A DNA stretch of 64,000 nt from Elymus sibiricus (lineage: Eukaryota > Streptophyta > Magnoliopsida > Poales > Poaceae): contig CM077670.1 of NCBI GenBank assembly GCA_039707655.1, forward strand, positions 142,952,001 through 143,016,000, read 5' to 3'. A program made the translations under genes and the position numbers. Under the pieces are notes generated by a model. The model saw only the letters and a list, made by a program, of their open reading frames with translations, searched no databases and had not been told where the DNA came from. Positions 44,386-55,790 of this stretch are shown piece by piece; positions within the stretch are counted from its first letter, which is position 1; each line of letters opens with the position of its first letter.

Positions 44386-47167
44386 CATGTGAGCATCATC
44401 AAAATCTCAAGCCTATCTTACTGGCCATAAAGAAAGAGCTTGTTGGGAGACAACCCAATAGTTATCATTTTTCAGTATAGTGGGTCTACATAATTATTCC
44501 TACTATAGTAATTATGTTTGTATCTTTTCTTTTATTTTGTGCCAAGTTTTTGGGATGTTGCAAATGCATGTTTGTTAAGTTTTGTGCAAAAATAGAAACT
44601 TTTGCGTCCAGTGTTTAAATTTTCATTCTGTACTGGAACATGATCAATTGCTGACATTTTTACAAAGTACGGCTTACAAATTGTGTGTGTTTCCCTAATT
44701 TTTTAGAAATTTTGGAGTTACAAAAGTATGGCTAATAATTAGATCCTTATGTACTGTTCTATTTTTGACAGATTGCCGTTATGTTTTCTTTGTCTGCTTA
44801 CTTTATGGCCTATATTGGGGGATATAAATTATGGAAATGATAGGATGCAATACACATTCTTAGAAAATTAATATGCATCTTGTCGTGGCAGTACATGATT
44901 GGAAAACTTATTTTTATTTGTACTAACCTATCTCACGAGTTTTGTTAAGTTTTGTGTGGATGAAGTTTTTAAGATCGAAGGGAGACAACAATATGCGATG
45001 AACAAGGAGCAGCAAGAGCCTAAGCTTGGGGATGCCCAAGGCACCCCAAGGTAATATTCAAGGAATACTCAAGCATCTAAGCTTGGGGATGCCCCAGAAG
45101 GCATCCCGTCTTTCGTCATCAACAATTATCGGTATGTCTCGGTTGGTCCTAAGTTTTTATTTGTCCACATGATATGTGTTTTGCTTGGAGCATCATTTAT
45201 TTTTATTTTAGTTTTGTTTGCTGGTTTCCACAACCATCATGCTTCATCATGCTTTATGGAGAGACACACACATTGGTCTATTGTTTATAGAATACTCATT
45301 GATCTTCACTTATATCTATTTGAGTTGAGGCATTTGGTCTTGTACTTCATGTATATTTGTTTGAGCATGGTGATATGATATGTTTTTGTAGAAAAGATTA
45401 GTACTCTCTTGCCTCTCCTAAATCCTTTTAGAGAGTTGAATAGTAATTGGTAATTTGCATTGAATTATATGTTGGTCCTAAAAATAATAGATATGTAGAA
45501 GTGGTATAATAAAAACTTGCATGAAACTTGTAGATCAAGTGAACTAGATAATCGGGTTTCTTGCAATGATTTTGAGATAGTGAGTGGGTAATTATTTTTG
45601 TGTAGCTTTAAGGACTTGCGTGAAGTAGTGGAAAGGTGTCATAAGGTCATACACGTTAATACTTGTGGTCGTTTAAGTGGAACTGATTATGATGGGTCTA
45701 AGTTGAAGAACATTGTGAGTAACAGCCATGTAGAATGGGTCGGGAAGCCTAGTGGAAGTTGGTTCGTCAAGCTCATCCCTTGGAGTGATTCGGTATCGTG
45801 GTTACCTGGTGTAGACTATGAAGTATTAGTGAGATGTTTTGGTTTACGAGTTGCGGTGTTTACAACACTTCCACCTTCCATATTTTGCTAGCCTCTTCGG
45901 TACCATGCATTTCCCACTCTCACATCGAGACATGCATGGTGCAAACTTCGCTGGTGCATCCAATCCCATGGGATTATACGCTCTCTCACACATAAACCTC
46001 ATCTTATCTTCCTCAAAACAGCCACCATACCTACCTATTATGGCATTTCCATAGCCATTCCGAGATATATTGCCATGCAACTTCCATTATTACTTTTCAT
46101 TACATGACTTGAGCATTCATTGTCATTTTGCTTTGCATGATCATATAGAGCTGACATGATATTTGAGTCAAAGCCACAGTTCATCATTTTAATACATGTT
46201 ATGCTAGATCATCGCACATATTGGTACACTGCAAGAGGCATTCTTATGTAGTCATCATATTGTTTCATATTTTGAGTTGTAAGTAAAATAAAGTGTGATG
46301 CATTCTAGGGTGCGCCCCTACTTGTGAGGATAAAAAAAGAGAAAAAATAGGCCAAAAAGAGGCCATCAAAAAAATGAGAGAAAAAGAGAGGGGGTGCACT
46401 ACTATCCTTTACTACACTTGTGCTTCAAAGTAGCACCATGATTTTCATATAGAGAGTGTTCATATTATTCATTTCATATGCTAGTGGGATTTTTCAAATT
46501 ATAGAACTTGACTTGCATATTCCTATGACAAGCTTCCTCAAATGCTCGAGGTCTTCATTGAGCAAGTAAGTTGGCACACCCACTTAGCTATATTAGGAGA
46601 GCTTTCATGCACTTATAGCTCTAGTGCATCTGTTGCATGGCAATCCCTACTCCTCACATTGACATCGATTGTAAGGCCTCTCCATTGCCTAACGATCAAG
46701 CCGCGTTGATGTGAGAATTTGTTATACTTTTATCTTTTCAATTAAATCCCCATCATCATTCTCTATGCCATCCTAAGTGATACGACCAAGGCTTGTGAAT
46801 TGAGCATTAGGCGAAGTGCTAAGTAGTTGAAAAGGGCTCGTCACGGACTCAGTCGCTTCACTGAAGCTCTAGGTTGTGTTATGGGAAGATGTTTGAATAT
46901 GATAAAGCCTTGAGTGATTGGGGAAATGTATATGACATCATGAGTATTAATTGGTATTACATGAAAGCAATAATAATCTTGTTTACACTTTTTAAAGTAG
47001 TTGCTTGTTATCAACTACAGATTATTGCTTTGAATCACTTTTGTCCTAAGTTCACACCACTATTACATCATATTATCAAGATCATGCTAGATAGAATTCA
47101 ACATAAAAATTATCCTTGTTTATCATTTACCTACTAGAGGGCGAGCAGGAATTAAGCTTGGGGATGC
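44386..47167 (+). other. Element A internal region, 3' part (non-coding)
   Basis: Continues element A after the CACTA. It is AT-rich with AAGCTTGGGGATGCCC repeated at 45028 and 45084, as in element B (about 59430-59515 in reverse). A block at about 45990-46085 is nearly identical to 58440-58540 of element B. It ends in the polypurine tract AAGCTTGGGGATG (47154-47166). No supported gene. Confidence 0.7.
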
Positions 47168-47422
47168 TGATACGTCTCAAACGTATCTATAATTTTTGAT
47201 TGTTAAATGCTATTATGTTATCATTTTTATATACTTTTTATAGCAATTTATATTATTTTTGGACTAACCTATTAATTTAGTGCTAGTGCCAGTTCCTGTT
47301 TTCTGTTTGTTTTTGGTTTCGCAGTAAATCAATATCTACGGAGGTCAAAATACGTTGCCGATTTAACACGATTTTTTTGGGCAACAAGAAACACTGGAAG
47401 CTTCAGGAAGCATCGAGGGGAC
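47168..47422 (+). repeat. Element A 3' LTR, 5' fragment only
   Basis: Starts TGATACGTCTC and matches 6687-6950 closely, including the ATTTAACACGATTTTTT and GCATCGAGGGGAC stretches. It stops at 47422, where LTR C begins. The rest should lie to the right of the window. Confidence 0.85.
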
Positions 47423-48884
47423 TGATACGTCTCAAATGTATCTATAATTTTTTATTGTTAAATGCTATTATGTTATCACTTTTGTATGCTTTATATGCCA
47501 TTTTATATTATTTTTCTGGATTAACCTATTAATTTAGTGCCCAGTGCCAGTTGCTGTTTTTTTCGCATGTTTTTGGTTTCGCAGAAAATCCATACCTAGG
47601 AAGGTCGAAACATGATGAAAATTTGATGGAAAATATGCAACACTAGAAGTTTTGGGAGGGAGCCAGAAGTGGCTATGGGCCCCACAATCCCAGGCCATGC
47701 AGACTTGTGGGAGCCTCCTAGCTCCGTTTGACCTAATTCCAAGCCTGTAAATTCCGTGATTTCCCGAAACTCTCAAGCGAACCCGAAAGAATTTTATCGC
47801 TGCCGCAAGCCTCTGTTCCGAAGCGATCTCATCTGGAGCCTTGTTCTGGTACTTTGCCGGAGGGTGGAATCATTGGGGAGGCCATCTTCATCAACCTTGT
47901 CGCCTCCATGATCATGTGTGAGTAGTTCCTTTAGGACCTACGGGTCCATAGCAATAGCTATATGGCTTTCTCTCTCTCTCTCTCTCTCACCCTCTCTCTT
48001 GATCTTCAATACAATGATCTTCTCTAAGATCAATCCAATGTAATCTTTTGCGGTGTGTTGGTCAGGATCCGATGAATTGTGGGTTTATGATCGGATTATT
48101 CATTGACCTATTTTCAATCTCTTGAAGTTTCTCTCTTCTGTAATTTTATGGCTATGTATGCTTTTTGATCTATGAGTCTTCTTTGGCCAATTAGATGAAT
48201 AGATCTTCAGAGGGAGTGGTGCATAGTAGTGGGTTCAATCTTGCGGTGATCTTGACCTGCGATGGGAGGGGCGAAGGCACATATTGTGTTGTTGCAACTA
48301 AGGATAAAACGACGGGGTTTGGTCATATTGATTGATCTTATTTTGTCTACATTATTTCATCAGGTTTATTGCGTTACTCTATTTATCATGAACTTAATAC
48401 TTTGAGATGCATGCTGGATAGCGGTCTTGGGGTGGAGTAATAGTAGTAGATGTAGTTGGATTATAGGTCTACTTGTCACGTACGTAATGCCTATGTGAGA
48501 TTATGCCATGAATGATCACAATTATAACTATGCTCAATTGCGTTAATTGCCCAACAGTAATTTGTCTACCACACTGATGCTATGATTTCGAGAGAGATGT
48601 CACTAGTGAACCTATGGCCCTGGGTCTATTCTCCATCAATACAAAAGCATCTACTATTGTTCTTATTTTGTTCTTTACCTTTTTGGTACTTTCCATATCA
48701 CAATATGCTTTTAATCTTGTGGCTAGCAAGAACAAGGGGAGTGACGACCACCTTGCCTTTGTTGGTTGCAAGCAATTGTTTTCTTTGTGTGCAGGTGTTG
48801 CTAACGTTGTTAGTGTGGTGCCTCCTACTGGTTCGATAGACCTTGGTTCTTAACCAAGGGAAATACTTTCTGTTGCTGTGCTGC
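47423..48884 (+). repeat. LTR C (Athila-like), cut near its 3' end
   Basis: Starts TGATACGTCTCAAATG and follows the element A LTR plan (CT tract near 47970, then AAACGACGGGG and TGGTTCGATAGACC). It ends GTGCTG at 48882, some 45 bases short of the expected LTR end, where a CACTA terminus begins. The preceding five bases, GGGAC, should be its TSD. Its relation to A's LTR is that of a sister subfamily. Confidence 0.8.
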
Positions 48885-49560
48885 CACTACAAAATTTGCT
48901 CTATTTTGTGACGTTTCACTTGTGTCACGTAAAACCGTTTTTTGTCACGGAAAATGTACTGGTGACGTTTTTCCGGCCATCACCCCCACTGCCACAGAAG
49001 CGCCGTCATAAAAAATAAAATCTTGACGGTAACACTTGCTCCGTCATGCAAGATCATATCTTAGGTGACGAACCCAAAAGTTGCACTGATGGCCGTTTTC
49101 TGTGATGGCCCAGAATGTCACCTATGATAGGCCAATCTGTCGCCTAAGACCATTTTTGGTGATGATAATCCGTTACCAGTGATCGGTTCACCGGTTTGAC
49201 CAGTTAAAGACTTTGACAAGTGGGGCCAGCAGATGCTGACGTGCCTGCTTCCATGTGTGTCCGCCGTGGGTTTTATCGCCGACAGTCTTGTCAGTAATAA
49301 GTCAGGCGTCAGTTTTGACCGGTCAATGCTGCTGACATATGGTCCCAGAAGATGCTGACATGGCTGCCTACATGTGGGACCAGGCATTGTTTTTTCTATG
49401 ACGATGTGTCGTTTGACCGGCCAAAGATTCTGACATGTGGGCCCATTGTAGTGCTGACGTGGATGCTGCCAAGCGGGTCCATTCGTGGGTGACGTGGCTT
49501 CTTACATGTGGGTCCATACGATTATGACGGCGTCCATAACCATCATAGTTTGTAGGCGCG
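48885..49560. mobile_element. Left terminus and subterminal region of a second CACTA transposon (D)
   Basis: CACTACAAAATTTGCTC follows TGC inside LTR C. The next 650 bases are packed with GTGACG/CGTCAC motifs and related TGACG/CGTCA elements in both orientations, the subterminal array expected of CACTA. An En/Spm ORF1-like gene lies just inside, reading toward this end. The matching right end was not found, so D probably extends past 64000 with other elements nested in it. Confidence 0.65.
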
Positions 49561-49873
49561 GTCAATTTGTTTTATATATTGCAAATGGTGGGCATATTTG
49601 ATACAAAATTGATTTTTTTTTCAAGAATTTTAAAATAAATTTGTGCAAAAATCTGGATTTCAATGCAAATTCAGCCCTTGCAGCAGTGACTACATCGCAA
49701 ACAGAACAATTGTCTCCCAGAATGTCTGAGATTTTACAATAGGCAACCATAGCACAAAGTCACAAAATAAAATTAGACACTTGGACGCAGTTTCATCACC
49801 TTCAAAGAATGCACCAGTATGATGGCGGTGTTTTTTAGCTGTGGGCAATGAATTATTGTGACAACATCCTGAT
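49561..49873. other. CACTA D interior
   Basis: AT-rich. Minus-strand coding-like fragments (PTAKKHRHHTGAFFEGDE near 49800) may be the last exon of the ORF1-like gene. Confidence 0.4.
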
Positions 49874-50537
49874 GATGTAGCAAAGAGCTCCCTCAATATC
49901 TCAAAGAGTCTTTTCGAGAGAATTTTTTTTTGATGTAGCAAAGAGCTCCCTCAATATCTCGAAGAGTCTTTTCGAGAGCGGAATTTTTCTCTTCGTTGCC
50001 TTTGTGGACAACTTCATGTTCTTTTGTGTAGACTTTAAGTGCAATCTTGGCAGACTGAATCTGTTGATGAAGCGCTACCACGGAAATATTCATGGCCTCA
50101 ATTTCATCGAGCTTGTGTGGCAGGGTCTTCTTGAGAGCTTCAGGTACTTCCTGCAGGTATACAAGTGTATTCATCACACATTTTAGGTCACAAGTCATAC
50201 ATTCGTAAACAACAATGTCACACAGCCAGTAAGTAATTGTAAAATAAAATGTACCAAAGATGTAGATTTTGGGTCCTCTACAGACGATGCAATCTCAGTA
50301 GCGACAACTCCAGTATCTGAACTGTTGACACTGTCCATATCTTCAGCTTCCTCATCTGAAGAGATATCCCCTTTTTCCCGCGACACTGCATTCGCCCCCA
50401 TGCTAATACCCATGCTTTAGAATGGATAAGCTCTAAACCAACAGGTTCTCGACCATTTTCCTGCATCATTTGCGACAGCCGAGCTGCATTCTCCTTGATA
50501 TTTCAATGTCTAACCTTCTCGTACTCCATCAATTTGC
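49874..50537 (-). pseudogene. En/Spm (Ptta) ORF1-like CACTA protein, C-terminal exons
   Basis: The exon from 50537 (after acceptor CTTCAG) reads NAARLSQMMQENGREPVGLE, a motif typical of the plant Ptta/En/Spm 'Transposase_24' family. It continues as an acidic Ser/Asp stretch (SSDEEAEDMDSVNSSD) to 50255. Intron 50254-50151 (GT...AG) follows. The next exon from 50150 is a coiled coil (KKTLPHKLDEIEAMN, EKTLRDIEGAL). There is a stop just after the first exon start and a frame change near 50430. A 58-bp tandem duplication (49874-49931 and 49932-49980) disrupts the end. Upstream exons are missing or displaced by the Helitron. Such proteins bind CACTA subterminal repeats. Confidence 0.5.
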
Positions 50538-50648
50538 CTGAAGTACGATAAGAAAGATGAAAGGATTAACAAATATACAACCTCATCACGTAATCACATT
50601 GAGCCTGAAGTAGAATAACAAATAAGTACATTGACTGTATGAATGTAA

Positions 50649-51869
50649 ACTAGCAAACATGCCCATGCGTTGTAACGGAACAAAAAAAAACACCCTTCAC
50701 ACACACACTCAACAACATCAACAATCCATTGAAATCTTTCACGATGCCACACAACAAATAACATGATAAATCTTGCAAAATAAAACAACTTGATAAGTGG
50801 TGTTGCACAAAAACATAAAAGTGGGATGATTTTTGAGTGTACTCAAGGTGTTTCCAAAAGAACTTTATGGGCACAATTTCAAACAATATGAAAATCAATG
50901 TTAAGCCACTTGTTTACATAAACCTCGTATCAATAGTTTATTGTACATCATCATATATGAGTTGGTTATTGTGCATTCTGCTAAATAGAGATCATATGGT
51001 AGCTAGTAGGAATCAATATCCCGTATGGTGTCAATAATAAATTTTATGACGGCATCAAACTATCATAGCTACTGAATTCAAATGGGGTAGGAAACATATA
51101 TAATATGCATTTTTAAAATACCCAGTATAAAAAAGGTATTAATTAAGGTTGCACCCCAAACCTAATTCTAGAAATGTTAAACGTGCAACATAATAGCATC
51201 AAGCAAGAAACCTACTATTTCCATAAACAAAAACCCAAACATTAGTAACTTTTGGAATCTACATATTTTCTGAGGGATTTCTAAATATAAGATTTGAATA
51301 CTCAATTCAAATGGGGTAGGATACAGATATAATAGGCATTTTCAAAATACCCAGTATAAAAAGGTATTAATTAAGGTTGTGCCTAAACATAATTTTAGAA
51401 ATGATTAACATGCAAGATAATAGCATATTTAGAATCTACATATTTTTCTGAGAGATTTCTATATATAACATGTTAGATTTGTAGTTAGAGTTTGAAAGAT
51501 ATGAATATTTTGACAAATGTTTGAGTCTGTCCGAAAAAAGTGAAATGTCAAACATAGAGTTTGTGGGCCGAAATTGCAACATTGTCCAGCCCAATTAAGA
51601 GAGAAAAGGGAGAAAAAGAAAATTGGGAGAAGCATGGATTGAACCCTGGTCTCCCACGTTGAAGAGTGTGCCTCCAACCAATAGACTGCCTACAGGTTTG
51701 TGATTCAACACGGGGGGTCGCTGTATATGAACCAAGGCAGCTCCGGAGGCAGTAAAATGAACCGTTTTTTTCCACTTATAGGTGGCATGGGGGGTAATTA
51801 TTGGCAACTTCAGGGGCAATGTTATGACAGACGGCCAGAAGCAATAGCCCCTTTATTATTAGGTATAGA
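50649..51869 (-). mobile_element. Non-autonomous Helitron
   Basis: On the minus strand it starts A|TCTATACCTAATAATAAAGG and ends ...CATGTTTGCTAGT|T, the TC...CTAGT ends inserted between A and T that define Helitrons. A short CGTT..AACG palindrome lies about 20 bases before the end. 1,221 bp, no Rep/helicase. It contains a 230-bp tandem duplication (about 51075 and 51305, AATTCAAATGGGGTAGGA). Confidence 0.75.
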
Positions 51870-52036
51870 TAGAACTTATTGTTAACGAGGAATCAAAGTA
51901 TAACCACGATTTCAAATGACTATGAAAGCTGAAGTAAATTAGTGCATCTCAGCCAATCTCTTGAAATGTAGGGCCCTTATATGGACCCTTATCAGTTATA
52001 TAGTCAAATATTTGAACATCCATACCTTATTTTAAT
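51870..52036. other. Short CACTA D interior segment
   Basis: AT-rich, no gene. Its last nine bases are the TSD of the foldback element. Confidence 0.5.
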
Positions 52037-52931
52037 GGGATAATTAATTTGATGCCCCTAGTTGGGTCCCACTCGGCAGTTTTAGCCCTAGTTTCCAAAA
52101 ACCCTCGGTTCTGCCCAAGCCACTTTTCTCCTCTTATGCTTTTGCCCTTTGACCGTTTGACCGTCACTTTGAAAACTTCATAAAAAATTCATGCTAACTC
52201 AGAAAGATACAAATAAGATATCAAAATGTTCAGAAAAACATCACCTATATGTGCATGTCATTTGCATTCATGAAAAAAGTGTTGGAAAGTCCCCATCTCA
52301 GTTTGAGCTCATATGATCTCAGCATGAACAATAAAATCTGAGAAAAATGAAAAAAATTGAAAAATTCTAAAACAAAATTGGTGGCAAACACTGACCAATG
52401 GTTAGAGTGCTTGCCAAGTTTCATTGGGGAGTGACATTCGTGGAAGTCACGGCAAAAAAACAATATCGGTGCTCCAAAATGAAAGCATTTTAGAGTGCTG
52501 ATTTTGTTTTTTTTCCCACGACTTCCATGAATGTCATTTCCTGATGAAACTTGGCAAGTACTCAAAACATTGGTCAATGTTTGACACCAAAAAAAATTAG
52601 AATTTTTTGAATTTGTTTTCAATTTTTTGGATTTTACTGTTCATGCTAAGATCATATGAGCTCAAACTAAGATGAGGACTTTCCAAAACTTTTGTCATGA
52701 ATGTAAATGACATGCACATATAGGTGATGTTTTTCTAGACATTTTGATAACTTATCTGCATTTTTCTGAGTTACTATCAATTTTTTATGAAGTTTTCAAA
52801 GTGACAGTCAAACGGTCAAAGGGCAAAAGCATAAGAGGGGCGAAGTGGCTTGGGCAGAACCGAGGGTTTTTGGAAACTAGGGGTAAAACTGCCGAGTGGG
52901 ACATAACTAGGGGCATAAAATTCATTATCCC
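52037..52931. mobile_element. Mutator-type foldback element (long terminal inverted repeats)
   Basis: 895 bp made almost wholly of two inverted arms of about 445 bases (52037-52482 and 52487-52931). The ends are GGGATAATTAATTTGATGCC and TAAAATTCATTATCCC. A perfect 9-bp TSD TATTTTAAT flanks it (52028-52036 and 52932-52940), the length typical of Mutator-like elements. It is non-coding. Arms are similar enough to form a long hairpin if transcribed. Confidence 0.9.
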
Positions 52932-52964
52932 TATTTTAATTCAAACTAAATTGCAAACATGGAG

Positions 52965-52981
52965 ATATATATATATATATA
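52965..52981. repeat. (AT)n microsatellite
   Basis: Short AT dinucleotide run. Confidence 0.9.
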
Positions 52982-53023
52982 CTATAATTTAGTTCAAACC
53001 GTATTGCAGATTACGAATTTGAA

Positions 53024-53494
53024 CTAGTCCGACGGAAGGTCGACCACTTCAGCCTCGGACACCCTCCTCCGGGATGGCCTGGCCTTGTCAGCATCGTGAA
53101 CCCCCTTCTGGCATAACTCGAGTAGCCGGCGCTCCTCGGCGATGATCTTCGGATGCATCTACCAGATGTCGGCCATGTATTCTTCATCTGCGCGTCGCCT
53201 CGAGCTGCTCGAACGCCTCCCGCTTCTCCCGTACCTCGCGTCGAGATACCACTCCATTGTCGATTTCGACGGGCGTCGGGACATTGCGTGTGCCAATTGC
53301 GAAGTTGAGCTTCGCTTTGCAGCGGTACAGCGCCATTGCCTTGATGTCGCACGCCTTCGCCGCGAGCTCCACTGATTGGTGGGAGCCCAGCCAGTACCGG
53401 ACGCCTGTGTCAGTGTCTTTGATTTTTGACACATAGACATCCCCCATGGCCGCTGCCACATGCCGTGGCACTTCTTTTTCAGCGGCGACGACAT
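53024..53494 (-). pseudogene. AP2/ERF-domain-like protein with two frameshifts
   Basis: An ATG at 53494 gives SSPLKKKCHGMWQRPWG, then a frameshift. The next frame reads YVSKIKDTDTGVRYWLGSHQ and SVELAAKACDIKAMAL...CKAKLNFA, the second half of an AP2/ERF domain (RPWG, the three-strand sheet, WLG, the AA...D helix, LNF). It is followed by NVPTPVEIDNGVVS and a charged helix (REVREKREAFEQLEATRR). A second frameshift near 53184 returns to the first frame (ADEEYMADIW, a TAG at 53161-53159, then to the stop at 53024). In known families this domain binds GCC-box or DRE DNA. It is probably cargo of CACTA D or a local duplicate. Confidence 0.7.
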
Positions 53495-54408
53495 CGGCAG
53501 GTCAGCGTCAAAGGAGCACGATGGGAGGCCATCGCCGCGTCGGCGGCAGGTCGACTATGTGCCGCGTCGTGGATCCTCTGTACGAATCGGCAGTGGCTTC
53601 CTAGGAGGGTTGGATCCCACCATTTGGGGGTGGCTCCGGCTGAATGGAAGCTTCGTCGGAGGTGGGAGGGCCAAGGAGGGGATGGATTTGGGAGTCAGCG
53701 GATACGTTGTGGTGCAGGCGAGCGAGAGGGGCGGCACGGAGAGGGGTGCAACTACTTTCCTCATGAACAGTTAAAAAAACTCCTTCATAGCCTTTGATGG
53801 ACGTGGAAGCTCGGGTTTAGGTCTTTAACGCAATTAGAATAACAACATGCGATCAGATCTATAACACACACAACAAACAACTTGATACAAACCTTAAATT
53901 TCTTTTTGTATTGAATTAAACATGGAATTCATGAATATATGAGGATAAAACTAACAACTTGAGTGAACCATAGCAATCTAGATGGCCTTGGGTATGGAAG
54001 GAGGAGGAAATATTTGCTACCTTTACGAAAAAACCTTGGGGGTTCTCAGTAGCGTTTCCTTGCGGGCGGTGGCAAAGCGGTGATCACCTTTCGTCATGTC
54101 ATACGCCGGCACCGGGGAGGGAAACCTGCACCACCGGGAGGGATCGAGATCTAGAGGAGAAGATAGAGACGAGGGGGAAGTGTGAAGTTATGAGTAGGGG
54201 TTGTTGTGAACAAGTAACGAGGTATTTAGAGGGCGGGGTGGGGAAAATTTAGCGGGACAATAAGAAAATAAGGTGAGAAGCAAAAAAAATTGGGGGCTGG
54301 TGGGCGGGGGAAATGCAATAGTGGAGGGAATCCAAAATTTTGAGTCTGTTCCTTCACCATCCGTGTTTCCATTGCATTCTCCATAAAAAAATGAATCCAA
54401 CACAAACA
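53495..54408. other. Upstream region of the AP2-like pseudogene
   Basis: GC-rich to 53760 and 54030-54180, AT-rich elsewhere. Open frames at 53426-53797 are shadows of the AP2-like region and its leader. No recognised gene. Confidence 0.4.
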
Positions 54409-55450
54409 TTGGTCTAAAAATGTGGAATTTGTCTACTAGTCTTATTGTGACCGTATCACTGAGGTTAAAATGTCTCACAACACATGGCAACTGTTTTGGT
54501 TGACGTGTGCTTTCAAAAGGTTTGAGCGACCGTGTTGTCTATGTAACGCATGATTAAAATGGATAGTTTTTATGATGGATGCGGATGTGCCATGGATCAT
54601 TTCTTATTGGTGCATTGGTCATCTCAAATTGATGAACCTCACATTTCAACTTGACAAGTCATGATCTTTATGCAACACCTACCATGACTACCATCCCAAC
54701 TGAGTGTGTGCTTTGGTTCTTCGTGATGTATGCAACACAAAGGTTGGTCTAGAAAAGTGGAATTTGTCGATGGGTCTTATTGTGACCGTATTACTGAGGT
54801 CAAAAAGTCTCACTACAAGTCACAACTGTTTGGTTGATGTGTGCTTTCAAAAAGTTTGATCGCCCATGTTGTGTGTGTTACGCACAATTAAAATGGAAAG
54901 GTTTATGCTGCACTAACATTTTTCGTTGTGGATGTGACATGGACAATAATGGATATGGATCATGTCATGCAGCATTAGTCATATCAAGATTATGAACCTC
55001 ACATTTCAACTTGCCAAGTCATGATCTCGACCAATGCTCAAGAAACTAACACCTAATATGTACGATTTTTATGAAAAATCTACCAAGACTACCATCTAGT
55101 GTGCATTGGTTCTCCATGATGTAGGCAACACACTATAGATGATTTGCACAGTTAGTCATGTGTTATACCGCATTTGTGTGTTCTATTCATTCACCTTGCA
55201 ACGAATCCCAATCGTTTTGTTCATGTGTGCTTTTAAGAAGGTTGATCGACCACATTGTCCATGTCACATGGACAATAAGGGACATGGATCATGTCTTATA
55301 GCATTAGACAATAAGGGACATGGATCATGTCTTATAGCATTGGTGATCAATGGTTTATGGACCTCACATTTGAACTTGCAAAGTCACGATCCCGACTAAT
55401 GCTCACCCTACTAACAGCAATTATGAAACACCTTATAAGACTACCATCCC
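54409..55450. repeat. Diverged tandem repeat, about 340-bp period
   Basis: Landmarks GTGGAATTTGTC (54420, 54757), TTATTGTGACCGTAT (54442, 54779), TGTGCTTTCAAAA or TGTGCTTTTAAGA (54506, 54841, 55226) and CCTCACATTT(C/G)AACTTG recur in order over about three copies. Confidence 0.8.
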
Positions 55451-55790
55451 AACTTAGTGTGTTGTACCACATTTATGCATTCTTTAAAGTCTAGTATTTA
55501 CCTCCATACGATCCAGAATGGCGGTCAGATCACAAACATGCAATGCACTCTCTTTCTTTCCCATTTCGGCTATGCAGCTTCAAAAGGTCCCAAATTTCAG
55601 CAGTATCTACCCGACACAGGTGTGCACTCGAGAGACATCTTCTTCTTCTTACAATATATCTTTTTGTAAGGCGACATACGTGAGTAACAATGGCCTAGAG
55701 TGCACTGTTCTTCACTCTCTCTTAGTCCACTTTACAATGCCTCGTTTCAGTTTGTCCTGTTTCACCAGGGAGACCCCCTCTGCTGTCCCA
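55451..55790. other. Unassigned sequence left of element B
   Basis: No gene seen. It ends in TCCCA, the left TSD copy of element B. Read together with 62742 onward it is the pre-insertion host sequence. Confidence 0.5.

Larger units (their letters stand above)
6687..47422 (+). mobile_element. Element A: non-autonomous Athila-like LTR retrotransposon, heavily nested
   Basis: The 5' LTR is in two pieces (6687-8103 and 29941-30094) around the Tat-like element. The PBS is at 30105-30122. The internal region runs to 47167, split by the CACTA at 32731-44385. The polypurine tract AAGCTTGGGGATG is at 47154-47166 and the 3' LTR starts at 47168. The 3' LTR is cut after about 255 bases by LTR C. No gag-pol frame with RT or integrase is present in A's own sequence, so it would rely on enzymes from an autonomous relative. 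Its LTR is related to, but not the same subfamily as, element B's. Confidence 0.85.

Noticed and set aside
51640..51705. tRNA-like or SINE-like segment (GGTTCAATCC B-box-like motif on the minus strand with an A-box-like stretch about 40 bases upstream)
   Set aside because: Anticodon and acceptor stems do not pair and it lies within the Helitron. At most a degenerate pol III-type relic.
52245..52622. 125-codon minus ORF
   Set aside because: It lies in the inverted arms of the foldback element and follows from its sequence; no motif.
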